A stretch of DNA of 40,830 bases from JBBQNJ01 sp038329845 (GCA_038329845.1 JBBQNJ010000045.1:1-40830); one strand, 5' to 3'. Shown: positions 26,410 to 34,975, counted from the stretch's first letter. Translations and numbers: made by a program. The notes: generated from the letters alone by a model not told the origin.

Positions 26410-27408
26410 ATGTCCACCACCCTCAAACGCATTCTCGTCACCGGCGGCGCCGGCTTCTTAGGATCCCATTTGTGCGATCGGCTGGTCGAGCAGGGGCACG
26501 ATGTGGTCTGTCTGGACAACTTCTTCACCAGCCAGAAGCAGAACGTCGCCCACCTGCTGGGAAAGCCCAATTTCGAGCTGATCCGCCACGACATCGTGCA
26601 TCCGATCCCTCTCGAGGTGGACGAGATTTACAACATGGCGTGTCCGGCGTCGCCGCCACATTATCAGTACAACCCGGTCAAGACCATGAAGACTTCGGTC
26701 ATGGGGGCGATCAACATGCTGGGGATGGCCAAGCGCGTGCGGGCTAAAATTCTCCAAGCCTCGACCAGCGAAGTATACGGCGAGCCGCAGGTCCATCCGC
26801 AAACCGAAAGCTACTGGGGCAACGTCAATCCCATCGGCATCCGCTCGTGTTACGACGAGGGCAAACGGGCCGCCGAGACGCTGTTTTTCGACTATCACCG
26901 CCAGAACAAGGTCAACATCCGGGTGATCCGCATCTTCAACACTTACGGCCCGCGGATGCATCCGTACGACGGCCGAGTGGTCAGCAACTTCATCGTGCAG
27001 GCGCTGACCGGCAAGGACCTGACCCTCTACGGCGACGGGTTGCAGACGCGCTCGTTCTGCTACGTCGATGATCTGGTCGATGGGATCATGCGCATGATGG
27101 CCGGACCGGACAGCTTTATCGGCCCGGTGAACCTGGGCAATCCCGGTGAGTTCACCATGCTCGAACTGGCGCAACTCGTCCTGGAGCTCACCGGCGCTAA
27201 GGGCAAGATCGTCCATCTGCCGCGCCCGACGGATGATCCCAGCCAGCGCCAGCCCGACATCAGCCTGGCCAAGGCGAAACTCGACTGGACGCCCAAAGTG
27301 CCGCTGCGAGAGGGCCTGAAAAAAACCATCGGCTTCTTCAAGAGCATCGACCTCAAGCAATACCGCAAACCCACCGACCACACGGCCCACAAGTCGATGG
27401 GACTGTGA
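26410..27408 (+). CDS. UDP-glucuronate decarboxylase (UDP-xylose synthase), SDR family
   Basis: A 332-residue extended short-chain dehydrogenase that converts UDP-glucuronate to UDP-xylose with bound NAD+, feeding polysaccharide or glycoprotein synthesis. The Rossmann motif VTGGAGFLGSH lies at residues 10-20, the acidic NAD-ribose contact at LDNFFTS, ASTSEVYGEP holds the catalytic Thr/Ser, and SCYDEGKRAAET the YxxxK pair (Y148, K152). IRIFNTYGPRMHPYDGRVVS and YGDGLQTRSFCYVDD are typical of the UXS group. CYDEGKR separates it from UDP-glucose epimerase. Length is normal for bacterial UXS. It is transcribed alone. Confidence 0.92.
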   Translation: MSTTLKRILVTGGAGFLGSHLCDRLVEQGHDVVCLDNFFTSQKQNVAHLLGKPNFELIRHDIVHPIPLEVDEIYNMACPASPPHYQYNPVKTMKTSVMGAINMLGMAKRVRAKILQASTSEVYGEPQVHPQTESYWGNVNPIGIRSCYDEGKRAAETLFFDYHRQNKVNIRVIRIFNTYGPRMHPYDGRVVSNFIVQALTGKDLTLYGDGLQTRSFCYVDDLVDGIMRMMAGPDSFIGPVNLGNPGEFTMLELAQLVLELTGAKGKIVHLPRPTDDPSQRQPDISLAKAKLDWTPKVPLREGLKKTIGFFKSIDLKQYRKPTDHTAHKSMGL

Positions 27409-27751
27409 CAAGGCGATGCGACCCGCTCCAACAGCATAACCGGTGTGCGACACGTCGGCCGGGTGCGGACCGACTGCGACCACGGCCGACTCGAAACCCG
27501 GCGGAGCTGTATCCGCGGGAACGCGCAAGACCCAGAATTGCCGGATCGACGCCAAGGGGAAACCATGCGGCCCGTATGAACGATATCCGATAAAGGCGGG
27601 GGGACGATCAGGTTGCCGACACTTGCCGTTGCCTGGCTTGCAAGAAGCGATTCCGACGATAAAATATCGTCACGTCGTTGAAAGACGATCCGGCGAATGC
27701 TCGGGATCAAACGATCGCGCCATCATGTGGCCCCGCCCTTGGAGGACTCTT
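27409..27751 (+). other. Gene-free leader region of the beta-helix gene
   Basis: A 343-base gap. Only a candidate promoter (27638-27665) and the GGAGG ribosome site are visible. I looked for a riboswitch-like fold and did not see one I could support. Confidence 0.5.
27638..27665 (+). promoter_or_regulatory. Candidate promoter of the beta-helix PEP-CTERM gene
   Basis: TTGCAA (27638-27643) and TAAAAT (27660-27665) with a 16-base spacer, about 87 bases before the start codon. Confidence 0.4.
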
Positions 27752-29497
27752 ATGTCAGGCTTCCCCGCCGCGCGGTCTTTTCGGACGTTTTCGGTGGTTT
27801 CATTTCTCGCGGGCATGGCTTTGCCGCATTGCATTCATGCCGGCAGTTACTATTTCAGCGAGCTGGGAAACGACACGACCGGCAATGGAACGCAATCCAG
27901 CCCCTGGCAATCGATCGGCAAGCTCAATTCCCTTTCGCTCTCGGCATCCGATTCCATCTACTTGCGCGGCGGCGACACCTTCACCGGCGGGATCAGCTTC
28001 ACCAGCAACCAAGCCAAGGACTTCAGCGCCAACCCCATCACGCTCTCTTCCTGGGGCGGCGCCGCCTCGGCCACCATCAACTCAGGCAGTTCGACGGGGT
28101 TGTATGTTCAGAACATCGGCGGGTTCAACATCAGCAACCTCAACTTCCTGGGAAACGGTTCGACCAATAACACCGCCAAGGGAATCAGTTTTTACCTGGA
28201 CAAGCCTTCGACGCGGTTGAACAATCTCACGCTCTCGAACTTGGCCATCAGCGGATACGGCAAGGGCGGCGTGGAGATTGGATCGTGGGACGGCGCCTAT
28301 GGATACGTGCCTTCCGGACCGACGCAGGGGTGGAACAACGTCACCCTCGATGGCGTCAATAGCCACCACAACGGCGAGGCGGGGGTGTTCGTCTGGGGGC
28401 AGACCCGATCATCGAATACCAACGTCACCATCCGCAACAGCACCGCGGCGTACAACGGCGGCGATGGGCTGCTGGTCGCCAACACAAACGGCGCCTTGAT
28501 CGAACGATCGGTGGCCCATCACAACGGCCAGACCCAGACTGGTCGCGTCGGCATCTGGGCTTACGACTCGCAATACATCACCATCCAGCACAACGAATCG
28601 TACGCGCAGAAGACCACCGGCACGACCGATGGCGGCGGATTCGATCTCGACGGCGGAGTGACCAACTCGGTCGTGCAATACAATTATTCGCACGACAACG
28701 ACGGCGCAGGCTATTTGCTCGCCCAGTACAAGGCCCCGCTGGGCGAACTGTCCAACAACGTCATCCGTTTCAACATCAGCGAGAACGATGGGAAGAAAAA
28801 CAGTTACGGCGCCATCATGACCTGGAACGGCAACACCGGCACGGGCAGCAACAGCTTCGCGATGAAAGACAATGCCATTTACAACAACACGGTCTTCGTG
28901 TCGGCGGCCAACAGCAACGCATTCAAGCACCTGAGCGGCACTGTCAGTGGGATCACCGTGCGCAACAACCTGTTCGTCTCCGCGGACGGCCGAAAGCTGG
29001 TTGACATGAACGGCGGCACGGGTTTTCTGTTTCAGAACAACGACTATTGGGCGTCGGGGGCTTTCGCCTTGAAATGGGGCAGCACCACCTACACGTCCTT
29101 GAGCGCCTGGCTGGACGCCGTCACCAACCAGGAGCGCGTGGATAGCAATGGCAGCGGGACGCTCACCAACGCCGACACCCGCGTCGCATGGAACGTCAAT
29201 CCCGGCCTGACCAGCGCCGGCGGCGGCGGGACGATCGGCGACGCGATGTTGCTCGAGCAACTCGATGCCTATCGCCTGCTCACCAGTTCGCAGATCGCCC
29301 AGGCGGGCCTGGACCTGACCCTGGCGCCGTTCATGTTGAGCATCGGCGGACAGGATTTCTACGGCATGCCCCACGACTCGTGGAGCGGATTCCCCATCGG
29401 CGCCAGCGCTGTTCCCGAGCCTGGGTCGTTGGCCGTGTTCGCGCTCGCCGCGACGGGATTTGGACTCACCCGCCGATCTGGTCGTCATCGCGCATGA
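27752..29497 (+). CDS. Right-handed beta-helix (pectate-lyase-like) PEP-CTERM protein
   Basis: 581 residues, exported. A signal peptide (FRTFSVVSFLAGMALPHCIHA) is followed by GSYYFSELGNDTTGNGTQSSPWQSI, the start typical of parallel beta-helix surface proteins. Many Asn/Ser/Gly-rich turns follow (GVNSHHNGEAGVFVWGQT, SVAHHNGQTQTGRVGIWAYD, NYSHDNDGAGYLLAQY). The C-terminus is a sorting signal: VPEPGSLAVFALAATGFGL then RRSGR. A polysaccharide-binding or lyase role is possible, but no catalytic residues are claimed. The ATG at 27752 is fixed by GGAGG seven bases upstream. A stable hairpin follows the stop. Confidence 0.85.
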   Translation: MSGFPAARSFRTFSVVSFLAGMALPHCIHAGSYYFSELGNDTTGNGTQSSPWQSIGKLNSLSLSASDSIYLRGGDTFTGGISFTSNQAKDFSANPITLSSWGGAASATINSGSSTGLYVQNIGGFNISNLNFLGNGSTNNTAKGISFYLDKPSTRLNNLTLSNLAISGYGKGGVEIGSWDGAYGYVPSGPTQGWNNVTLDGVNSHHNGEAGVFVWGQTRSSNTNVTIRNSTAAYNGGDGLLVANTNGALIERSVAHHNGQTQTGRVGIWAYDSQYITIQHNESYAQKTTGTTDGGGFDLDGGVTNSVVQYNYSHDNDGAGYLLAQYKAPLGELSNNVIRFNISENDGKKNSYGAIMTWNGNTGTGSNSFAMKDNAIYNNTVFVSAANSNAFKHLSGTVSGITVRNNLFVSADGRKLVDMNGGTGFLFQNNDYWASGAFALKWGSTTYTSLSAWLDAVTNQERVDSNGSGTLTNADTRVAWNVNPGLTSAGGGGTIGDAMLLEQLDAYRLLTSSQIAQAGLDLTLAPFMLSIGGQDFYGMPHDSWSGFPIGASAVPEPGSLAVFALAATGFGLTRRSGRHRA

Positions 29498-29521
29498 CCT
29501 ACGGGACTTCGATGGCGTGAG

Positions 29522-29554
29522 GGCTCGCCTCAAGCAAACCCCACGAGGCGAGCC
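29522..29554 (+). terminator. Hairpin after the beta-helix gene, probable transcription end
   Basis: GGCTCGCCTC (29522-29531) pairs perfectly with GAGGCGAGCC (29545-29554) across a 13-base loop, 24 bases past the stop. There is no T run, so it may end transcription weakly or protect the RNA 3' end. The remaining bases to 29783 hold only the operator-like site at 29738. Confidence 0.45.
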
Positions 29555-29737
29555 GACGTTTCAGTGGATTGCGGATCGCATCCGGGCCTGGGCCGCAGTT
29601 CTTGAGCGCAACGGATGCTTTTCCCCTCGCGGCCTTGCCATTCACGCACCAGTTTGGAATTGAAGTCCCCGCCGCCCGCCAACCGAAGTCCGAGACGAGT
29701 CCTTCGCTCACTTCATCCCCTCCGGCCCGCGGTCTGC

Positions 29738-29764
29738 GACGGAAAGACGGAACCGTTTGACGGA
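29738..29764. promoter_or_regulatory. Second copy of the putative XylR-type operator
   Basis: GACGGAAAGACGGAACCG followed by TTTGACGGA matches 30983-31009 at 22 of 27 positions. It lies at the 3' side of the regulator gene, with no start codon facing it nearby, so it may be an auxiliary site for DNA looping or the relic of a lost target gene. Confidence 0.45.
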
Positions 29765-29783
29765 TATCTTCGTTTCGGAGGCG

Positions 29784-30962
29784 TTAGCGGACATGGGTAC
29801 GGCGGAAGTGCCCCGGAGTGGTGTTGCCCAGGCGGCGGAAGGCGTCGTACATCCGATTCAGCCCGCCGTAACCGCACTCGGCGGCGATTCGCTTGAGGGT
29901 CCATTGGGAGTTGGCGATCAGCGCCAAAGCCCGCTCCAGTCGCAGGCGCGCCAGTTCCTGGGCCGGGGTTCGCCCGATGGCAAGTTTGAACCGTCGCTGC
30001 AACGTGCTGCGGGAAATCGACGTCCATCGGGCGATGTCGGCGACGTTGATCGGTTCGGAAAGGTGTTCGCGCATCGATCGCATGGCCTGGGCCACCTCGG
30101 GGTCTTCGATGGCGATCAAGTCGGTGGAACGACGTGTCGCCACGCCGAGGGGCTTGAATCGAGGCGCCTGAGCCGGGGCGAGTCCGCCGGTCATCATCCC
30201 TTGCAGCAACCGGGCCGCCTCGTACCCGATCGCTTCATAAGGCTCTTCGACGCTGCTCAATTGGGGGGTGCAGAGGCTGCAAAGCAATTCGTCGTTGCCG
30301 TGTCCGAGGATCGCCACCTGCTCGGGAACGCCCAGGTGGGCGATTCGACTAGCCTCGATCACCTGTTGCCCGCGCAGGTCGTTGGCCGCCCACAGCGCCA
30401 GCGGCTTGGGCTGCTTGCGCAACCAGTCCGCCAACGCCCGTTGCCGGTCGGGCAAGGATCGGTCGCGGTGGTCCGCCGACGGGAAGCGTCGCAACTCGAT
30501 ACCTTCGGCGGCAAGCAATTCCGCGAACGCCTTGTCGCGTCCGAAGCCGGCGCGAACGTCCTCGAACGGGACGAAGGCGAAATGGCGGAAATGCCGCGCG
30601 ATGAAATGGTCGAACGCGGCCCTGGCATCGTCGGCGGGCGACGTGAGTGGAAGGTGAAGCAGCGGCGCCAAGCCCGGCTCCGGCGGAACCAAGTCGCCGA
30701 TGACCACCCTCGGCAGGTCCATTCGCCCGATGGCGTCGCGCAACGCGGTCGAGCGCGGACGGGCAATCAGCCCGTCGCCGGACCAATGTTCGAGCGACCC
30801 CAGGCCCTCGGCGGTTCCCACCTCGATGTGGAGATTCCAATCCATATGCTCGGAGACATATCGCGAGATCCCGCGGTAAATGGCCCGTCCCAACCCACCG
30901 GAGGTCTCGGCGATGGCGGCCACGTCGAATCGTCGCCTTCGGGATCGGATGGTTCGCTTCAT
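29784..30962 (-). CDS. XylR-type transcription regulator (LacI-like sugar sensor plus AraC DNA-binding domain)
   Basis: A 392-residue fusion. Residues about 10-275 form a periplasmic-binding-protein-like sensor (FDVAAIAETSGGLGRAIYRG, DDARAAFDHFIARHFRHFAF, LWAANDLRGQQVIEASRIAH, VPEQVAILGHGNDELLC). Residues about 285-392 are an AraC double helix-turn-helix (INVADIARWTSISRSTLQRR, LKRIAAECGYGGLNRMYDAF, TTPGHFRR). The arrangement is that of E. coli XylR, which activates on D-xylose. In planctomycetes this family commonly sits beside PEP-CTERM or sulfatase clusters and the sugar varies (inference). It is divergent from the surface-protein operon at 31090, with a 21-base-spaced direct repeat between them. 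Confidence 0.9.
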   Translation of the reverse strand: MKRTIRSRRRRFDVAAIAETSGGLGRAIYRGISRYVSEHMDWNLHIEVGTAEGLGSLEHWSGDGLIARPRSTALRDAIGRMDLPRVVIGDLVPPEPGLAPLLHLPLTSPADDARAAFDHFIARHFRHFAFVPFEDVRAGFGRDKAFAELLAAEGIELRRFPSADHRDRSLPDRQRALADWLRKQPKPLALWAANDLRGQQVIEASRIAHLGVPEQVAILGHGNDELLCSLCTPQLSSVEEPYEAIGYEAARLLQGMMTGGLAPAQAPRFKPLGVATRRSTDLIAIEDPEVAQAMRSMREHLSEPINVADIARWTSISRSTLQRRFKLAIGRTPAQELARLRLERALALIANSQWTLKRIAAECGYGGLNRMYDAFRRLGNTTPGHFRRTHVR

Positions 30963-30982
30963 CTCCCCAGCTTAACCCGAGT

Positions 30983-31015
30983 GACCGAAAAACGGAATAG
31001 TTTGACCGAAAACGG
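30983..31015. promoter_or_regulatory. Putative operator: GACCGAAAA(A)CGG direct repeat
   Basis: GACCGAAAAACGG (from 30983) and GACCGAAAACGG (from 31004) are direct repeats exactly 21 bases, two helical turns, apart. That spacing is what an AraC-type dimer uses. The second half ends next to where the -35 box would lie for a TATGCT box at 31041-31046, a position suited to activation of the operon starting at 31090. Confidence 0.6.
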
Positions 31016-31089
31016 CGTAGATGCACGTGCTGGACCGGGGTATGCTTCCTCAAGTGAATCGAAACCTCTTTCCCAACCCCGGAGGCGCG

Positions 31090-31887
31090 ATGAAATCCGC
31101 TACGACCGCTTTGACGGTGATGGCCCTTGGGGCAATGGCCCAAGCGGCAACGGTGCCCTATACCGAAAGTTTCTCCCAAACCGGCACGCCCGCCGACAAC
31201 CAAGCCGTCGCGTGGGTCGAGGCCACCGATGCCCAATGGTCGCTGGCCTCCGGCAAGTACATCGTTGACGCCACGGCGAGCGGCTCGGGGTTGGCGCCCA
31301 GTTCCAGCGTCAACGTGGGCGCCGGCTTGTCCAGCCGCTCGTTCACGATGACCAGCGACTTCACGTTGCAAAACGCCGTCAGCAATTCCATCAGTGGCGG
31401 AACCACCCGTGTGGGGTTCGGCGCATACGGGGCGAGCAACACGTTCTCTAGTACCTATTATCTCGTCGACTTCATCGTGGCACGGGGCACGGGCGGCACA
31501 GGGGCGACGCTGGGATCGCTGCGAATGCAGGAGATCGGCGGTGACGAGGGCGGTGATAAAGTCAGCACCGCCACCCCCCTGGGGATCAACTTCACCGACA
31601 CCTATCGCCTGACGCTGGTGGGCACGCCGAGCGGCGCTTCGGGGATCGGCCTCACCCTTACGGCGACCAATCTCACCACGCTCGGGTCGGTGTCGGTGAA
31701 TTACACCTATTCCACCGCGCTGAAGGGGCAGAACTTCGGGTATCGCACGACGGTCAACGGCACCAGCGGCAGCAAGCTCAAAGCCTCGTTCGATTCGTTT
31801 TCGATCGTCCCCGAACCGGCAACCGCCGGGTTGCTGGCGGTCGGAGGCTTGGCACTGATGGCCACCCGTCGCCGGCGCCCGCGGTGA
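31090..31887 (+). CDS. PEP-CTERM surface protein
   Basis: 265 residues. An N-terminal signal peptide (KSATTALTVMALGAMAQAA) is followed by a Ser/Thr/Gly-rich beta-sandwich-like body (SFSQTGTPADNQAVAWVEAT, SRSFTMTSDFTLQNAV, DTYRLTLVGTPSGASGIGLT) and a sorting tail VPEPATAGLLAVGGLALMA then RRRRP. It is probably exported and processed by an exosortase, which is not in the window. The body resembles concanavalin/laminin-like carbohydrate-binding folds, but this is only a guess. The ATG at 31090 follows GGAGG five bases upstream. First gene of a likely three-gene operon (spacing 25 bases, then a GTGA overlap). Confidence 0.82.
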   Translation: MKSATTALTVMALGAMAQAATVPYTESFSQTGTPADNQAVAWVEATDAQWSLASGKYIVDATASGSGLAPSSSVNVGAGLSSRSFTMTSDFTLQNAVSNSISGGTTRVGFGAYGASNTFSSTYYLVDFIVARGTGGTGATLGSLRMQEIGGDEGGDKVSTATPLGINFTDTYRLTLVGTPSGASGIGLTLTATNLTTLGSVSVNYTYSTALKGQNFGYRTTVNGTSGSKLKASFDSFSIVPEPATAGLLAVGGLALMATRRRRPR

Positions 31888-31912
31888 TGGTGGGCGGTTC
31901 GGAGACATCGGC

Positions 31913-32698
31913 ATGAACCATGCATCCCACCGGGCGCGGGCGTTTACATTGGTCGAATTGCTCGTGGTGATCGCCATCATCGCGGTGCTGATCGCCATCC
32001 TGCTTCCGGCGTTGACCAAGGCGCGACAGTCGGCACAGCAGACCCAATGCGCCTCGAACCTGCGCCAGATCGGGCTGGCGGCGCTGATGTACGCGCAGGA
32101 GAACCAGGGCCGCCTGCCCCCGTTCGACAACACCTTCACCACCCCGGCGAACGTGCCGGCGCCGTCGCATCTCTTCCTGACCTACGCGCGGCCGGGCATC
32201 CCCACGTCCACGCCGGTGGTGACGCCCGTGGTTCCGATCAACCACGGGATACTGCATGCCCGCAAATATCTCCAGAATCCGCTGGTCTACTACTGCCCGA
32301 GCTTGGATTTCAAGGACGACCAAGGCTCGGCCGACTTCTATCCGCAACCCTACGGATCGGCGGGGGATGTCAAGGGCTTCGTGCGTTCCAGCTATTACTT
32401 CCATCCCTATTTGTCGAAAGCCGATCCGACCCAATCCCCATTCAATTTTGCGCGTCCCTATGACAAGCTGGTCAACTTCCCCAACACCAAGTTTCTGGCC
32501 TTGGATCGCATCGTCGGCGGCTCAAACAACGTCAACGCCCTGCACAACACTGGCTGGAACGTGCTGCTATGCGACGGCAGCGTGCGGCTGCTGTTCAGCA
32601 AACTGGCGCTGCAAAAGGCGATCGCCAATTCGAACTTCCACAACTGGCAAGGATGGAGCGACTTCCGCGCCGCCTTGAGCGACCTGGAGACCAAGTGA
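31913..32698 (+). CDS. Prepilin-type pseudopilin-like protein with H-X9-DG motif
   Basis: 261 residues. The type IV prepilin signal RAFTLVELLVVIAIIAVLIA (cut before Phe by a prepilin peptidase) is followed by the helix LLPALTKARQSAQQTQCASN and LRQIGLAALMYAQENQGRLP. The C-terminus has H-X9-DG exactly (HNTGWNVLLCDGSVRLL). This large planctomycete/Lentisphaerae family is exported but does not build ordinary pili as far as known. It shares an operon with the PEP-CTERM protein, and its stop overlaps the GTG start of the next gene by four bases. Confidence 0.9.
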   Translation: MNHASHRARAFTLVELLVVIAIIAVLIAILLPALTKARQSAQQTQCASNLRQIGLAALMYAQENQGRLPPFDNTFTTPANVPAPSHLFLTYARPGIPTSTPVVTPVVPINHGILHARKYLQNPLVYYCPSLDFKDDQGSADFYPQPYGSAGDVKGFVRSSYYFHPYLSKADPTQSPFNFARPYDKLVNFPNTKFLALDRIVGGSNNVNALHNTGWNVLLCDGSVRLLFSKLALQKAIANSNFHNWQGWSDFRAALSDLETK

Positions 32699-33996
32699 CG
32701 CTGCTCGATGCGGGAATCGCGTCGGTGGTCGCGCCGCGCTGCGATGCCGCCGCGTGGTTCCGGGATTTCTCCGGTGCCGGCGCGGGCGACGACGACGCGG
32801 CTCCCCGACTGCAAGCCCTGGCACGGGTGGCGCTGGATTCGCACGGCGGGAGTTGGGTGGTCGCCGGCGATGTGGACGGGGACGGCGAACTGGAACTGAT
32901 ATCGGCCCAATGCGACTTGGCGACCCACGACCATCATCATGTGGTGTCGCTGGCGGCGCAGAAGCTCGACGGGCGGGTCCTGTGGCGGTGGGGCGACTCG
33001 GCCGGGGGGAAGCGGGCGCTGCACCACGATGTGCCCTGCCAGTTGTTCGATTGGGACGCCGACGGGCGCCTCGAGGTGGTCGTTTGCGACGCGACGCATA
33101 TCATCGCCTTGGACGGTGCCGACGGACGGATGAAACATTCCTTCCCGATTCCCCGTCATGCGACCGATTGCGTCGCCTTCGCAAGATTGTCCGGGGCGGA
33201 ACGACCGGATGTGCTGCTCAAGACCCGATACACCGACCTGTGGGCATTCACGTTCGATGGAGCGCCGCTGTGGCACGTGCATCGCCCGGCCGGGATGAGG
33301 ACGTCGCATCATCCCTATGTTGTCGAGGATCTCGGGGGTCCGGGCGCGCCGGGCATCGTGGCGGGATACCAGATGCTGGACCGACGTGGGGCGGTCCTGT
33401 GGACGCTCGAATCGAAGCGGCAGGACTTGTCGAAAGGGCATGTGGACTGCTGCCGGGTCGTCCGCCGGGCCGATTCGCTCGATGACTGGCGCCTCGCCAT
33501 CACCACTTGCCAGTCGTTGGGGCTGATGATGGTGGACGGGCGTGGCCGGACGGTCTGGGAGGTCGTTGGCCGGCATTTCGAGTCGATCGACGTCGGCGCC
33601 ATGCGCGGCGCCGACGGGGTGTGCGTCGTGGCCGACGTGGACCATCGCCCGTGGGGGCAAAGCCCCGTGTGCATTTTCGATGAAACCGGCAATCAACTCG
33701 GCGAGATCAACACCGATTATGGGCGCCATCACGATCTGGTGGACTGGACCGGGCGGGGCAACGTGTTGGCGCTGGCCGAAGCGCGCCTGCTGATCGACGC
33801 ATCCGGCGCTACGCTGGCGCGGCTGGCGACCGACGAGGCCGACGGGCCGGTCAGGGCGGTCCGTTGCTGCGGGCTGCCCGATAGGAGCAGCGGACTGCTC
33901 CTGGGAACGCACGAGGGGGCGGCCGCCTACCTGTTCCAAACCGGAACCGCCGATCCGCCGAGGTTCGGGACGAGCGAGAATTTCACCTTCTACTGA
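32695..33996 (+). CDS. FG-GAP/VCBS-like beta-propeller protein
   Basis: 433 residues with repeated calcium-loop-like blades: VVAGDVDGDGELELISAQ, LFDWDADGRLEVVVCDATHI and IIALDGADGRMKHSF. His-rich segments LATHDHHHVVSLAAQ and RALHHDVPC come between. The fold resembles the propeller of family-11 rhamnogalacturonan lyases, but length and motifs do not allow that claim. No signal peptide is visible with the GTG start at 32695. That start overlaps the upstream stop (GTGA), pointing to translational coupling. Longer versions of the frame would overlap the pseudopilin gene. It is convergent with the Rrf2 gene. Confidence 0.7.
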   Translation: MTLLDAGIASVVAPRCDAAAWFRDFSGAGAGDDDAAPRLQALARVALDSHGGSWVVAGDVDGDGELELISAQCDLATHDHHHVVSLAAQKLDGRVLWRWGDSAGGKRALHHDVPCQLFDWDADGRLEVVVCDATHIIALDGADGRMKHSFPIPRHATDCVAFARLSGAERPDVLLKTRYTDLWAFTFDGAPLWHVHRPAGMRTSHHPYVVEDLGGPGAPGIVAGYQMLDRRGAVLWTLESKRQDLSKGHVDCCRVVRRADSLDDWRLAITTCQSLGLMMVDGRGRTVWEVVGRHFESIDVGAMRGADGVCVVADVDHRPWGQSPVCIFDETGNQLGEINTDYGRHHDLVDWTGRGNVLALAEARLLIDASGATLARLATDEADGPVRAVRCCGLPDRSSGLLLGTHEGAAAYLFQTGTADPPRFGTSENFTFY

Positions 33997-34030
33997 TCGC
34001 CGTCGTGGCGTTCGCTTCAATGGGGCGCGA

Positions 34031-34471
34031 TCATCCATCGCGATCGGACTCGATGAGCGGCCGCGATGCCGCGGGTTCGCTGATCAAGTCATGGATGGTC
34101 GAGCCGGCGAACGTCGCCTCGAGGTCGCTCATGGCGTTGTCGAGCCGGCGGTGCATCGGGCAAAGACACGCACCGTGCGTTTCCAACTTCAGCGGGCATG
34201 CCTCAATGCGCTCCAGCGGGTCGATCACGTTGATCACCTCGAGAACGGTCAGCCTCGCGGGATCGCGTCGAAGAACGAATCCCCCATTGCTGCCGCGCTG
34301 GACGGAGAGAATTTTGGCCTTGGCCAGCGCCTGAAGCATCTTGATCAGGTAGCCGGCGGGAGATCGGGTGGCGGCGGCGATTTCCCGCAGTTTCTTTGGA
34401 CCACCGGGGTTCTGCGCTAGAAAAACCACGGCCCGCAGGCCGTATTCGCTGGCATCGGAGAGCAATTTCAT
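34031..34471 (-). CDS. Rrf2-family transcription regulator, Fe-S type
   Basis: A 146-residue winged-helix regulator. The N-terminal block MKLLSDASEYGLRAVVFLAQ and recognition helix SPAGYLIKMLQALAKAKILS are followed by the wing RGSNGGFVL, all typical of Rrf2. Three cysteines, C92-x9-C102-x1-C104 (EACPLK, GACLCP), lie in the cluster-binding loop, as in NsrR/IscR-type sensors of NO, redox or iron. The target is unknown: no isc, suf or nitrosative-stress genes adjoin. The gene is transcribed towards the propeller gene; upstream is the 1.5 kb repeat region. Confidence 0.9.
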   Translation of the reverse strand: MKLLSDASEYGLRAVVFLAQNPGGPKKLREIAAATRSPAGYLIKMLQALAKAKILSVQRGSNGGFVLRRDPARLTVLEVINVIDPLERIEACPLKLETHGACLCPMHRRLDNAMSDLEATFAGSTIHDLISEPAASRPLIESDRDG

Positions 34472-34571
34472 CAGGGGCTCCGCAAACAGGGATCAGCAAA
34501 GTGTAAGCGGAGCGTAACCAGTCTCAAACAAGGCAACTTTGCTCGTGGGCCGATTAGGCAGCTTTTCCAGC

Positions 34572-34759
34572 CGTTTTCACGTCAAATGAGTGGCATTCGA
34601 CATCTACCTTTTTTACCCGGCACCGAAAAGGTGGATGTCACGAATGCCATTCACTTAAGGTGAAAACGTCTGGGAAAATCGGCCGTATCGGGCGAATACG
34701 GCAGTTGAGTTCGCCAACTTTGGCCCTTAAGTGAATGGCATTCTGGATGTCACCTTTTC
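34572..34759. mobile_element. Composite palindromic element with GAATGCCATTCACTTAAG motif
   Basis: A long imperfect inverted repeat has arms 34572-34613 and 34626-34668 (CGTTTTCAC ... GTGAAAACG at the foot, AAAGGTGGATGTC by the loop). A third related block lies at 34726-34759. The exact 18-mer GAATGCCATTCACTTAAG occurs at 34642-34659 (+), 34726-34743 (-) and again at 40706-40723 (+). No coding capacity. It is probably a small non-autonomous element or a nest of two. Confidence 0.7.
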
Positions 34760-34804
34760 CATTGCCGGCACCTCTTTTGTTGCCGCCGCGGTCGATAAGT
34801 TCTT

Positions 34805-34867
34805 GTAGGGTGGGTGTACTCGCCCACCAGCGCTAATCACCGAGGTGGGCGAGTACACCTGCCCTAC
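34805..34867. repeat. REP pair (BIME-like) of a second family, GTAG at both ends
   Basis: Arms of 24 bases (34805-34828 and 34844-34867) match at 22 positions. Each begins GTAG followed by a G-rich stem (GGTGGGTGTACTCGCCCACC on the left). The loop is 15 bases. The total of 63 bases equals the period of the RAYT-flanking array, but the stem sequence differs. Confidence 0.8.
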
Positions 34868-34975
34868 GCGCTTCGAGCGTGCGGCACTGGCCGGGGCGAC
34901 CTGCGCCCTCATCACCCCTTTCAACGTCGGTTGCACCGGCCGATCTGGTCCCTCGAGTCTCGGGGTGTTCCGGGG

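Noticed and set aside
27409..27751. Riboswitch (c-di-GMP type) in the leader of the beta-helix gene
   Set aside because: Short palindromic words are present, but the conserved core and paired stems of known classes were not found.
23570..34000. One xylose operon made of xylB, UDP-xylose synthase and the XylR-type gene
   Set aside because: The genes are kilobases apart, on different transcripts with separate promoters, and no xylose isomerase or transporter is present. A shared theme only.
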